Shown: positions 7,707 through 17,091 of the stretch, one piece after another | How positions within the stretch are numbered: position 1 is the stretch's first letter | Layout: the number at the start of each line of letters is the position of its first letter | Origin: Paraburkholderia eburnea | Lineage (GTDB): Bacteria > Pseudomonadota > Gammaproteobacteria > Burkholderiales > Burkholderiaceae | Direction of reading: 5' to 3' | Assembly: GCF_002917095.1 (NCBI RefSeq) | Contig: NZ_PQGA01000012.1 | Location: 1-64,000 of the forward strand | DNA length: 64,000 nt | Notes under the pieces: generated by a model | Told to the model about the DNA's origin: nothing | Databases searched by the model: none | Seen by the model: the letters and a program-made list of their open reading frames with translations, nothing else | Position numbers and translations under genes: made by a program

Positions 7707-8948
7707 GTGAGCCGCCGTCGAGTTGTTGTTACAGGCCTGGGGCTGATTTCGCCTGTTGGCAATAATGTTGCCGACGGCTGGGCCAATCTGGTCGCCGGGA
7801 AGTCCGGCATCGCCAACATCACGAAGTTCGATGCGACGAACTTTTCGACCCGCTTTGCCGGGGAAGTGAAGGGCTTCAACGTCGAAGACTACATGCCGGC
7901 GAAAGAAGCGCGCCATATGGATACGTTCATCCATTTCGGCATCGCAGCCGGTATGCAGGCGCTCAAGGATAGCGGCCTCGAAGTCACTGAAGCGAACGCG
8001 GAACGCATCGGCGTGAACGTCGGCTCGGGCATCGGCGGTCTGCCGATGATCGAAGTCACGCAAACCGAACTGCTCAACCGAGGCCCGCGCCGCATCTCGC
8101 CGTTCTTCGTGCCGGCCTCGATCATCAACATGATCTCCGGCCATCTGTCGATCAAGTTCGGCCTGAAGGGCCCGAACCTGTCGATGGTCACGGCATGTAC
8201 GACCGGTTTGCACTGCATCGGCGAAGCGTCGCGTCTGATCGAATACGGCGACTGCGATGTGATGATCGCGGGCGGCGCGGAATCGACCGTGTCGCCGCTC
8301 GGTATCGGCGGCTTCGCGGCGGCGCGTGCGCTTTCGCAGCGCAACGACGATCCGGCGACGGCGAGCCGTCCGTGGGACAAGGACCGCGACGGTTTCGTGC
8401 TGGGCGAGGGCGCAGGCGTGATGGTGCTCGAAGAGTACGAACACGCGAAGGCGCGCGGCGCGAAGATCTACGCGGAAATCGGCGGCTACGGCATGAGCGG
8501 TGATGCTTATCACATGACCGCTCCGCTGGAAGACGGCGACGGCGCACGCCGCTGCATGCTGGCGGCGCTGAAGAACGCGGGCATCAACGCCAACGAAGTG
8601 AACTGGCTGAGCGCCCACGGCACCTCCACGCCGCTCGGCGACCTTGCGGAAACCACGGCGATCAAGCGCGCGTTCGGCGACCACGCGAAGAACATCGTCG
8701 TGAACTCGACCAAGTCGATGACGGGCCACCTGCTGGGTGGCGCGGGCGGCCTGGAGTCGGTGTTCACGGTGCTGGCCGTGCACAACCAGATCTCGCCGCC
8801 GACCATCAACATCTTCAACCAGGATCCGGCTTGCGACCTGGACTACTGCGCGAACACCGCGCGGGACATGAAGATCGATGTCGCGCTGAAGAACTCGTTC
8901 GGTTTCGGTGGCACGAACGGCACGCTCGTCTTCAAGCGTCACGCCTAA
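7707..8948 (+). CDS. fabF: Beta-ketoacyl-ACP synthase II
   Basis: FabF carries out elongating condensations and is needed for temperature control of membrane unsaturation. I chose the GTG at 7707 because the family starts at MSRRRVVVTGLGLISPVG and GGGG at 7697-7700 can act as ribosome binding site; an in-frame ATG lies upstream. In this 413-residue form the triad is Cys164 (VTACTTG), His304 (SAHGTSTPLGD) and His341 (SMTGHLLGGAGG). It closes the fatty-acid block; a small membrane-protein gene follows 18 bases later, in front of rpoE. Confidence 0.95.
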   Translation: MSRRRVVVTGLGLISPVGNNVADGWANLVAGKSGIANITKFDATNFSTRFAGEVKGFNVEDYMPAKEARHMDTFIHFGIAAGMQALKDSGLEVTEANAERIGVNVGSGIGGLPMIEVTQTELLNRGPRRISPFFVPASIINMISGHLSIKFGLKGPNLSMVTACTTGLHCIGEASRLIEYGDCDVMIAGGAESTVSPLGIGGFAAARALSQRNDDPATASRPWDKDRDGFVLGEGAGVMVLEEYEHAKARGAKIYAEIGGYGMSGDAYHMTAPLEDGDGARRCMLAALKNAGINANEVNWLSAHGTSTPLGDLAETTAIKRAFGDHAKNIVVNSTKSMTGHLLGGAGGLESVFTVLAVHNQISPPTINIFNQDPACDLDYCANTARDMKIDVALKNSFGFGGTNGTLVFKRHA

Positions 8949-8966
8949 GCCTTTATCGGGGCTAAC

Positions 8967-9470
8967 GTGATCGCTCCGGGCGACACCGCGGCCGTGCCGG
9001 CGCAGCTTTATTCGCCGGCCGGTCGCGACTCTCTTTCTCCTACGCGGCGCGTGCATGCGCCGCGTATCGCCTTGCGTGCGTCCTGGACGCTACAGGCCTT
9101 GCTTCTTGCGAGTATCTCGATCGCCTCGCTGGCGCTCTATTCCACGCTTGCACCGTGGTTCGGCGTCTGGCGGGCGTTGCCGCCGGCATTCGCCGCCGGT
9201 GCCGCGGGCGGTCTGGCTTTCGCGGCCTGGCGCCGCGCGCAACCGGCTTTCATCGAAATCGGGATCGATCGCTTCGCGGCGTTTTCCCGCTCGGGAACCC
9301 GTCTCGTGGATGGCCGCCTGAGCGGGGCAGCGCAATGGGGCGGGGCTTGGCTTTCGCTCGTTGTCGAGGCGAGCGGGCGTAGCCGCAACATCCTCATTGC
9401 CGCCGATTCGGTCGATGCCGAGTCGTTTCGCCTGCTCGCGGTCGCCGCGCGCAGCGCGTCCGGGCGCTGA
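8967..9470 (+). CDS. YgfX-like small membrane protein
   Basis: The 167-residue protein has a hydrophilic N-terminus of about 35 residues, two adjacent hydrophobic segments (about 38-60 and 66-85) and a soluble C-terminal part ending ILIAADSVDAESFRLLAV. The two-helix layout and the AADS-D-E motif resemble E. coli YgfX (CptA), which acts at the cell-division and cytoskeleton level with SdhE. The start is GTG, 18 bases past fabF. No sdhE-like gene is adjacent, so the role is open. A protein of this type between fabF and rpoE is usual in Burkholderiaceae. Confidence 0.6.
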   Translation: MIAPGDTAAVPAQLYSPAGRDSLSPTRRVHAPRIALRASWTLQALLLASISIASLALYSTLAPWFGVWRALPPAFAAGAAGGLAFAAWRRAQPAFIEIGIDRFAAFSRSGTRLVDGRLSGAAQWGGAWLSLVVEASGRSRNILIAADSVDAESFRLLAVAARSASGR

Positions 9471-9570
9471 ACAGCCCCGTTTTTCTCCGCGCTTTTCCTT
9501 CCTGATCCTGCCGGCTCTTGCGGTTGGCGATAGCGTCCCCACTTAGCTCAGTTCCACCTCCGGCGGTCGG

Positions 9571-9608
9571 CTGTAAAGACTGTAACCGCTGTAACGCGCG
9601 TAACGTGG
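9571..9608 (+). repeat. 9-bp tandem repeat (CTGTAANNN) upstream of rpoE
   Basis: CTGTAAAGA, CTGTAACCG, CTGTAACGC and the degenerate GCGTAACGT follow one another without gaps, so GTAA recurs every 9 bases (9573, 9582, 9591, 9600). The array ends 17 bases before a possible -10 (TACAAT, 9626-9631) of rpoE. Function unknown; it could be a stacked binding site or replication slippage. Confidence 0.7.
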
Positions 9609-9671
9609 CGCCGTGGCGGTGACGCTACAATGAGGCCCCGCGTCCACTTCATGAGCTAACGGACTTTTCAG

Positions 9672-10271
9672 GTGAGCGAAAAAGAAATTGACCAGGTGCT
9701 GGTCGAGCGCGTGCAAAAAGGTGACAAGGCCGCGTTCGAACTGCTGGTCTCCAAGTACCACCGCAAGATCATCCGCCTGATCTCGCGCCTCGTGCGGGAC
9801 CCCGCGGAGGTCGAGGACGTGGCCCAGGACGCCTTTATCAAGGCGTACCGGGCACTGCCGCAGTTCCGTGGCGAATCCGCTTTCTATACGTGGTTGTACC
9901 GTATTGCGGTCAATACGGCGAAGAACTACCTTGCGACCCAGGGAAGACGCGCCCCCACTTCGACGGAAGCCGATGCAGAAGAAGCTGAAACTTTCTCGGA
10001 CGCCGATCAACTAAGGGATATCAACACGCCCGAGTCGATGTTGATGAGCAAGCAGATCGCCCAGACGGTCAATGCTGCAATGGCGGTTCTACCGGAAGAG
10101 CTGCGCACCGCCATTACTCTTCGGGAAATTGAAGGTTTGAGCTACGAGGAAATCGCGGAAATGATGGGTTGCCCGATCGGCACCGTCAGATCGCGAATTT
10201 TCCGCGCTCGCGAAGCCATTGCGGCAAAATTGCGTCCGTTGCTGGACACACCGGAAGGCAAGCGCTGGTAA
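9672..10271 (+). CDS. rpoE: RNA polymerase sigma factor RpoE (ECF, envelope stress)
   Basis: This 199-residue ECF sigma factor directs transcription of envelope-stress genes. Region 2 shows ELLVSKYHRKIIRLISR and DVAQDAFIKAYRAL with YTWLYRIAVNTAKNYL near residues 78-93; region 4 shows LREIEGLSYEEIAEMMGCPIGTVRSRIFRAR. The start is GTG with only a weak ribosome binding site (AGG). It is followed by its anti-sigma factor, the periplasmic regulator and the protease gene, the classic rpoE-rseA-rseB-mucD order. Upstream lie a 9-bp repeat array, a possible -10 TACAAT and a two-codon frame ATG-AGC-TAA (9651-9659). Confidence 0.95.
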   Translation: MSEKEIDQVLVERVQKGDKAAFELLVSKYHRKIIRLISRLVRDPAEVEDVAQDAFIKAYRALPQFRGESAFYTWLYRIAVNTAKNYLATQGRRAPTSTEADAEEAETFSDADQLRDINTPESMLMSKQIAQTVNAAMAVLPEELRTAITLREIEGLSYEEIAEMMGCPIGTVRSRIFRAREAIAAKLRPLLDTPEGKRW

Positions 10272-10355
10272 AAAGCCACGCTCGCGCCGGGCACGGACGC
10301 AAGTCATTAGAGTGAGTGTGTCACTGCGGGGCTCTGTAAGAAAATGGGGAGCATC

Positions 10356-11027
10356 ATGGGGTCGGTTTCGATGCAATCGGTGTCAAGCTCGCACGGCGAG
10401 CGTCTGTCCGCCTTCGTCGACGGCGAATTCGCCGCTGAATTTGCAACTGAGGCGGACACGCAGGCGCATCTGAACGCTATTTTTTCCGGATTCGACGACG
10501 AGGACCGCAAGGCCTGGTCGGCGTATCACTTGATCGGCGACGCGCTGCGCTCGGACGACCTGGCGATGAGTCAGGCCGCAAGCCAGTCGTTCATGGCCGG
10601 TTTTGCCGCACGTTTCGACGCGGAGCCGCATGTGCTGGCGCCTGCCGCCGTCGCGGCGGCTACCGCTGCGGGCACGCATAACGGTCGCGTCGCGCGTATT
10701 CTGTCGCTGCGCCACCGTGTCGTGCCGTCGCTGGCCATCGCCGCTGCGGCCGCCACGCTGACGTGGATCGTGGTGCCGCAGATGCGCGGCGTCGGCATGG
10801 CCGGCGGCTCGCAGATCGCCGCGCTCCAGCCCGCCGGCGACAACGTCCAGCGCGTGGCCATGAACACCGTGCCCGTGCAAACGGCCGCCGTTCAGGATGG
10901 CAATATCATCCGCGACGCACAACTGGACGCCTATCTCGAAGCGCACCAGCAGTTCGCGCAGCAGCCGGTCATGTCGGATTCGATGCCGCTGATCCGCTCT
11001 GCCGCCCTTACCACGCAAGGCCAGTGA
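10356..11027 (+). CDS. rseA: Anti-sigma-E factor RseA/MucA
   Basis: RseA is a single-pass inner-membrane protein that holds sigma-E inactive until it is cleaved by regulated proteolysis. The N-terminal cytosolic domain has the motif RLSAFVDGEF and AWSAYHLIGDALRSDDL, typical of the RseA/MucA sigma-binding domain; a hydrophobic segment (VVPSLAIAAAAATLTWIVVP, about residues 125-144) crosses the membrane, and the periplasmic tail is short. I chose the ATG at 10356 because GGGGAG lies just before it; an ATG at 10344 is also in frame. The gene sits between rpoE and rseB. Confidence 0.85.
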   Translation: MGSVSMQSVSSSHGERLSAFVDGEFAAEFATEADTQAHLNAIFSGFDDEDRKAWSAYHLIGDALRSDDLAMSQAASQSFMAGFAARFDAEPHVLAPAAVAAATAAGTHNGRVARILSLRHRVVPSLAIAAAAATLTWIVVPQMRGVGMAGGSQIAALQPAGDNVQRVAMNTVPVQTAAVQDGNIIRDAQLDAYLEAHQQFAQQPVMSDSMPLIRSAALTTQGQ

Positions 11028-11032
11028 GTCTG

Positions 11033-12103
11033 ATGCAGACATTGCGGTTGAATAACAATACATTCTGGGGGCGGTTGCCGGCATTGCTGTGCTGTGCAGC
11101 CGTAATGTTCACCGCTCTGTCTGCCGCCACGCGTGCGCATGCACAAGGCGCGTCTTCGGTTTCTATTGCCGATCCCGCCACGCGCCAGAGCGCCGCACAG
11201 TGGCTCGACCGCATCCAGCAGGCCGCCCAGCAGCAGAATTACATCGGCACCTTTGTCTATCAGCGCGGCAATTTCGTGCAGTCGTCGCGCATTACGCATT
11301 ACGCGACGAAGAGCGACGGCGAGTTCGAGCAGCTCGAAAGTCTCGACGGCAAGCCGCGCAAGATGCTGCGTCACAACGACGATCTCTACACGTTCGTGCC
11401 GGAGCGCAAGCTCTGCGTCGTCGAAAAACGCCAGAACAAGGACGCGTTCCCCGCGCTGCTCGCCACGAGCGGCGACCAGGTGCTGTCCGTCTATGACCCG
11501 AAGATGCTCGGTTCCGACCGCGTGGCCGGTATCGACAGTCAGGTCATCGAACTCGATCCCAAGGACGCTTACCGTTTCGCCTACAAACTGTGGGCGGATG
11601 CGAAGACGGGCCTGCTGCTGCGCTCGCAGACGCTCGATCCGTCGAATGGCCAGGTGCTGCAGCAACTGTCGTTCACGCAGGTCAGCATCGGCGTGCCGGT
11701 GGACAAGGCGCCGATCGCCGCCGGCATGCGTAACACCGCCGGCTGGACCGTGGTGCGTCCGCCGCTGCAAAGCGTCGATATGGAAGCGCAGGGCTGGACC
11801 TTCGGGCAGACCGCGCCGGGCTTCGTCAAAATCCGCGAACTGCGCCGTCCGATGGCCGCGCGCGACGCCAACGAGCCGCCGATCCCGGTCGATCAGGCTG
11901 TATTCTCGGATGGCCTGTCGGCGGTGTCGGTGTTCGTCGAACCGGTCGAGCACAACAGCCGCAAGGAAGGCGCGGGCAGCAATGGCGCGACCCATGTGCT
12001 GGTGAAGCGCAGCGGCGATTACTGGATCACGTTGCTCGGCGAAGTGCCTCAGGCCACGTTGCAGCAATTCGCGTCTGCCATAGAATACAAGGCTCCCAAG
12101 TAA
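11033..12103 (+). CDS. rseB: Sigma-E regulatory protein RseB/MucB
   Basis: RseB binds the periplasmic part of RseA and protects it from cleavage; it senses mislocalised lipoproteins or LPS. The 356-residue product has a signal peptide ending near AHAQG (residue 36), then the MucB/RseB domain with AAQQQNYIGTFVYQRG and SRITHYATKSDGEFEQLESLDG, and a C-terminal domain with WTFGQTAPGFVKIRELRRPM. The ATG at 11033 was chosen; a GTG at 11024, overlapping the rseA stop, is in frame and would add three residues. mucD follows 20 bases later. Confidence 0.9.
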   Translation: MQTLRLNNNTFWGRLPALLCCAAVMFTALSAATRAHAQGASSVSIADPATRQSAAQWLDRIQQAAQQQNYIGTFVYQRGNFVQSSRITHYATKSDGEFEQLESLDGKPRKMLRHNDDLYTFVPERKLCVVEKRQNKDAFPALLATSGDQVLSVYDPKMLGSDRVAGIDSQVIELDPKDAYRFAYKLWADAKTGLLLRSQTLDPSNGQVLQQLSFTQVSIGVPVDKAPIAAGMRNTAGWTVVRPPLQSVDMEAQGWTFGQTAPGFVKIRELRRPMAARDANEPPIPVDQAVFSDGLSAVSVFVEPVEHNSRKEGAGSNGATHVLVKRSGDYWITLLGEVPQATLQQFASAIEYKAPK

Positions 12104-12123
12104 CTCCTTCGGCCGAATACGAT

Positions 12124-13662
12124 ATGACGATCCTCCCGCTGCGCAAATTCTTCGCGGCCGCGGTGGTGGCGGTGTGCCTGCCGTTCGCCCCGCACGTGGC
12201 ATCGGCGGCGCCTGCCGCCAATTTGCCGGACTTCACCGATCTCGTCGACAAGGTGGGTCCGTCGGTGGTCAATATCCGCACCACCACGCGCGTGACGCTC
12301 TCGCAGAGCGGGAGCTTGCCGCCCGGGATGGATAACGGCGACATGTCGGAATTTTTCCGGCGTTTCTTCGGCATTCCGTTGCCGCAAGGTCCGGGTCAAG
12401 GACAGGGGCAAGGGCAAGGCGGTGGCCAGTCGCCGCGCGGTGGCGGCCAGGGCGGCAGTCAGGGCGGTCAGGACTCCGGCCCGGACGGCGGCAGCGACAG
12501 CGAACAGAACACCGGCGTCGGCTCGGGCTTCATCATGACGAGCGACGGCTACGTGATGACCAACGCGCACGTCGTGGACGACGCGGACAGCATCTACGTC
12601 ACGCTCACCGACAAGCGCGAATTCAAGGCCAAATTGATCGGCGTCGACGACCGTACGGACGTGGCCGTGGTCAAGATTCAGGCGAGCAACCTGCCGGCCG
12701 TGAACGTCGGCGATTCGAACAAGGTGCGCGTGGGCGAATGGGTCGTGGCGATCGGCTCGCCATTCGGCCTCGAAAACACCGTGACCGCGGGCATCGTGAG
12801 CGCCAAGGGGCGCGATACCGGCGACTATCTGCCCTTCATCCAGACCGACGTGGCCGTGAATCCCGGTAACTCGGGCGGCCCGCTCATCAACATGCAGGGC
12901 GAGGTGATCGGCATCAACTCGCAGATCTACAGCCGCACGGGCGGTTTCATGGGCATCTCGTTCGCGATTCCGATCGACGAGGCGATGCGCGTGGCGGATC
13001 AGCTCAAGACGACCGGCAAGGTCACGCGCGGCCGGATTGCCGTGGCGATCGGCGAGGTCACCAAGGACGTGGCCGATTCGCTCGGTCTGCCCAAGGCACA
13101 GGGCGCGCTGGTGTCGAGCGTCGAGCCGGGCGGCCCGGCCGAGAAGGCGGGCATTCAGCCGGGCGACATCATCCTGAAGTTCAACGGTCAGTCCGTGGAC
13201 ACCGCGACCGATCTGCCGCGCATGGTGGGCGACACCAAGCCCGGCACCAAAGCGACCGTGACGGTGTGGCGCAAGGGCCAGACGCGCGATCTGCCGATCA
13301 CGATCGCCGAAATGCAGGCGGACAAGGGCGCGAAGGCCGACCAGAAGAAGGCGCCGGAGCCGAAGCCGCGACCGGCGAACGCCCTGGGCCTGTCGGTGAC
13401 GGACATTCCGGCCGATCAACTGGGCCAGCTCAAGATCAAGGGCGGCGTGGTGGTCGACTCGGTGGATGGGCCAGCCGCGCGCGCCGGTTTGCAAAAGGGC
13501 GACATCATTCTGCGGGTGGGCGACACCGATATCACGAACGCGAAGCACTTCCAGGACGTCACCTCGCACCTGGATTCGCAGAAGATGGTCGCTATTCTGG
13601 TGCGCCGGGGCGACAATACGCAGTTCGTGCCGATCCGCCCGCGTGGCGCCGGCCAGAAATAA
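12124..13662 (+). CDS. mucD: Periplasmic serine protease MucD/DegP (Do family)
   Basis: The product is a periplasmic HtrA-type protease and chaperone that degrades misfolded envelope proteins. It has a signal peptide cleaved near ASAAP (about residue 29), the trypsin-like triad His149 (TNAHVVD), Asp179 (DDRTDVAVV) and Ser250 (NPGNSGGPL), and two PDZ domains (about 295-385 and 410-505). Between residues 86 and 128 lies a Gln/Gly-rich low-complexity segment made of short GQ and GG repeats, in the LA-loop position of HtrA proteases. Location directly after rseB fits its role in ending the sigma-E response. Confidence 0.93.
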   Translation: MTILPLRKFFAAAVVAVCLPFAPHVASAAPAANLPDFTDLVDKVGPSVVNIRTTTRVTLSQSGSLPPGMDNGDMSEFFRRFFGIPLPQGPGQGQGQGQGGGQSPRGGGQGGSQGGQDSGPDGGSDSEQNTGVGSGFIMTSDGYVMTNAHVVDDADSIYVTLTDKREFKAKLIGVDDRTDVAVVKIQASNLPAVNVGDSNKVRVGEWVVAIGSPFGLENTVTAGIVSAKGRDTGDYLPFIQTDVAVNPGNSGGPLINMQGEVIGINSQIYSRTGGFMGISFAIPIDEAMRVADQLKTTGKVTRGRIAVAIGEVTKDVADSLGLPKAQGALVSSVEPGGPAEKAGIQPGDIILKFNGQSVDTATDLPRMVGDTKPGTKATVTVWRKGQTRDLPITIAEMQADKGAKADQKKAPEPKPRPANALGLSVTDIPADQLGQLKIKGGVVVDSVDGPAARAGLQKGDIILRVGDTDITNAKHFQDVTSHLDSQKMVAILVRRGDNTQFVPIRPRGAGQK

Positions 13663-13696
13663 GCAAACGCCAGCCAGCGACGAACGAGCCAGCACC

Positions 13697-14038
13697 ATGC
13701 CCACCACGCCCATGCGTACCTCGACCGCCACCCAGCCTCGCGCGGTGGCGCGCGCGAGCGCGCATCTGGTCCTGTACGGCCGGGCGTGGTGCCATCTGTG
13801 CGAAGACATGCGCGAAGCGCTCGAACCGCTCGCGGTCGCGGCGGGTGCGCGTCTTGACGTGATCGATGTCGATTCGGACCCCGAACTCGTCGCCCGTTAC
13901 GACGAACTCGTGCCGGTGCTGGTATGTGACGGTATCGAACTCTGCCGATACCGGTTGGACGAGGCGCGCGTGCGCGCCACGCTGGGACTGAGCGCCGACG
14001 CGCCTTATGTGCCGAAAAAGCCGCCGAGCGGAACCTGA
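13697..14038 (+). CDS. Glutaredoxin-family protein
   Basis: The 113-residue protein has a thioredoxin-fold core with the redox motif WCHLC (near residue 32), then VDSDPELVARYDELVPVLVCDG, where the VPV cis-proline region matches the glutaredoxin 2-like (DUF836) family. The first 20 residues form an Ala/Arg/Thr-rich extension, so an internal ATG at 13712 is an alternative start. The gene lies 34 bases past mucD and is possibly cotranscribed. The substrate is unknown. Confidence 0.8.
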   Translation: MPTTPMRTSTATQPRAVARASAHLVLYGRAWCHLCEDMREALEPLAVAAGARLDVIDVDSDPELVARYDELVPVLVCDGIELCRYRLDEARVRATLGLSADAPYVPKKPPSGT

Positions 14039-14084
14039 CGAAGGCCCTTTATCCCTCGTCAATTTAGCCACCAGGACTCTACCT

Positions 14085-14100
14085 TGGCACGACACCTGCA
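14085..14100 (+). promoter_or_regulatory. Candidate sigma54 (-24/-12) promoter before lepA
   Basis: TGGCACG-N4-CTGCA matches the sigma54 consensus TGGCACG-N4-TTGCA at all but one base, with the invariant GG (14086-14087) and GC (14098-14099) 10 bases apart. Transcription would start near 14110 and run into lepA. Chance occurrence cannot be excluded. Confidence 0.4.
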
Positions 14101-14141
14101 GGACTTCACCGCAGGGTTCGCCCCTGGCACCCCTTTTCGGC

Positions 14142-14207
14142 TAAAATAGTTCGGTTTTTCATCTGTTTACGAGGCGTGCCCAGCTTGTCGTTGGGGCGCG
14201 CCTTTTT
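14142..14207 (+). promoter_or_regulatory. lepA leader: -10 candidate and terminator-like hairpin
   Basis: TAAAAT at 14142-14147 is a candidate sigma70 -10 with no clear -35. It is followed by a 10-bp stem (14172-14181 with 14194-14203, one G-U pair) ending in a T5 run, 18 bases before the lepA ATG. A hairpin of this kind between promoter and gene looks like an attenuator, or like the terminator of the glutaredoxin transcript. Confidence 0.5.
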
Positions 14208-14224
14208 CGCTTGATCGGTACTGA

Positions 14225-16018
<1,794 letters not shown>

Positions 16019-16039
16019 GCCCGAACAACGGACCACTAC

Positions 16040-16936
16040 ATGAATTTTGCGCTGATCCTTTTTGTGCTCGTCATCTTGACGGGCATCGCGTGGGTTGCAG
16101 ACAAGCTGGTTTTCATGCCGCGCCGGCGCCTCGCCGCCGATGCGGCCGTTGCCGAGTTCGACCGGCAGCAGCAACGCGTGGGCGAGCGTTTCGCCGACGA
16201 GAATGCGCCCGTCACGCGTCAGAACCTGCGTAACGAAAAGCTGCGCCAGCCGTGGTGGCTCGAATACACGGCGAGCTTCTTCCCGGTCATCCTGGTCGTG
16301 TTCCTCGTGCGCTCGTTCGTCGTGGAGCCGTTCAAGATTCCGTCGGGCTCGATGGTGCCGACGCTGCTGGTGGGCGACTTCATCCTCGTGAACAAGTTCG
16401 ACTACGGCATTCGCCTGCCGATCACCAACACGAAGGTCACCTCGGGCCGTCCGCTCGAACGTGGCGACGTGGTGGTGTTCCGCTATCCGAAGGACGAGTC
16501 GGTCGATTACATCAAGCGTGTGATCGGCCTGCCGGGCGACGTGGTCGCGTATCAGGACAAGCAGCTCACGATCAACGGCCGGCCGGTGCCTGAAACGCCG
16601 CAAGCCGATTACTTCGACGAAGAGCGCATTGGCTACGCGAAGCAGTTCACCGAAGATCTCGGCAACGGCCGCACCAACAACATCCTGAACAACCCCGCAG
16701 TGCCGCCGTTCGTCGTGGGCGCGGATGACTATCCGTATCGCGACAACTGCCAGTACAACGCGCGCGGGGTGATCTGCAAGGTGCCCGCGGGTCATTACTT
16801 CATGATGGGCGACAACCGCGACAACAGCGCGGACAGCCGCTACTGGGGCTTCGTGCCTGACGCGAATATCGTCGGCCGTGCCTTCTTCATCTGGATGAAC
16901 TTCAGCAGCCTGAAGCGCATCGGTTCGTTCGAGTAA
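16040..16936 (+). CDS. lepB: Signal peptidase I
   Basis: LepB removes signal peptides from secreted proteins at the periplasmic face of the inner membrane. The 298-residue protein has two membrane segments (about 3-20 and 78-92), the nucleophile Ser104 in IPSGSMVPTL, the general base Lys159 in YIKRVIGLPGD, and box E GDNRDNSADSRYWGFVPD near residue 256. Domain order and length agree with the proteobacterial enzyme. It is cotranscribed with lepA; rnc lies downstream after a 155-base gap with a strong hairpin. Confidence 0.96.
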   Translation: MNFALILFVLVILTGIAWVADKLVFMPRRRLAADAAVAEFDRQQQRVGERFADENAPVTRQNLRNEKLRQPWWLEYTASFFPVILVVFLVRSFVVEPFKIPSGSMVPTLLVGDFILVNKFDYGIRLPITNTKVTSGRPLERGDVVVFRYPKDESVDYIKRVIGLPGDVVAYQDKQLTINGRPVPETPQADYFDEERIGYAKQFTEDLGNGRTNNILNNPAVPPFVVGADDYPYRDNCQYNARGVICKVPAGHYFMMGDNRDNSADSRYWGFVPDANIVGRAFFIWMNFSSLKRIGSFE

Positions 16937-17038
16937 AACGCATCGTGCGACGTGCGCGTGTCGGATAAACGATACGCGCCTCGCATCTTCGCGCGCTACT
17001 TGAAGAACCCGCGGCAACGCCGCTTCATCACGGTTTTT

Positions 17039-17085
17039 CGCCTGCCGCCCCGCGTTTTCGCCGGGGGCGGCGGGCGCGTTATACT
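17039..17085 (+). promoter_or_regulatory. Long GC hairpin and -10 element directly before rnc
   Basis: A 13-bp stem with one G-U pair (17039-17051 with 17064-17076, 12-base loop) is followed 3 bases later by TATACT (17080-17085). The rnc ATG is only 6 bases past TATACT and lacks a ribosome binding site. Either the hairpin is part of a lepB-rnc leader that RNase III could cut, or TATACT is a -10 that makes a leaderless rnc message. Confidence 0.6.
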
Positions 17086-17091
17086 CTCCCC

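Noticed and set aside
10763..11032. Extension of the RseB frame upstream into rseA
   Set aside because: Signal peptide and family start lie at 11033; the extension overlaps rseA in another frame.
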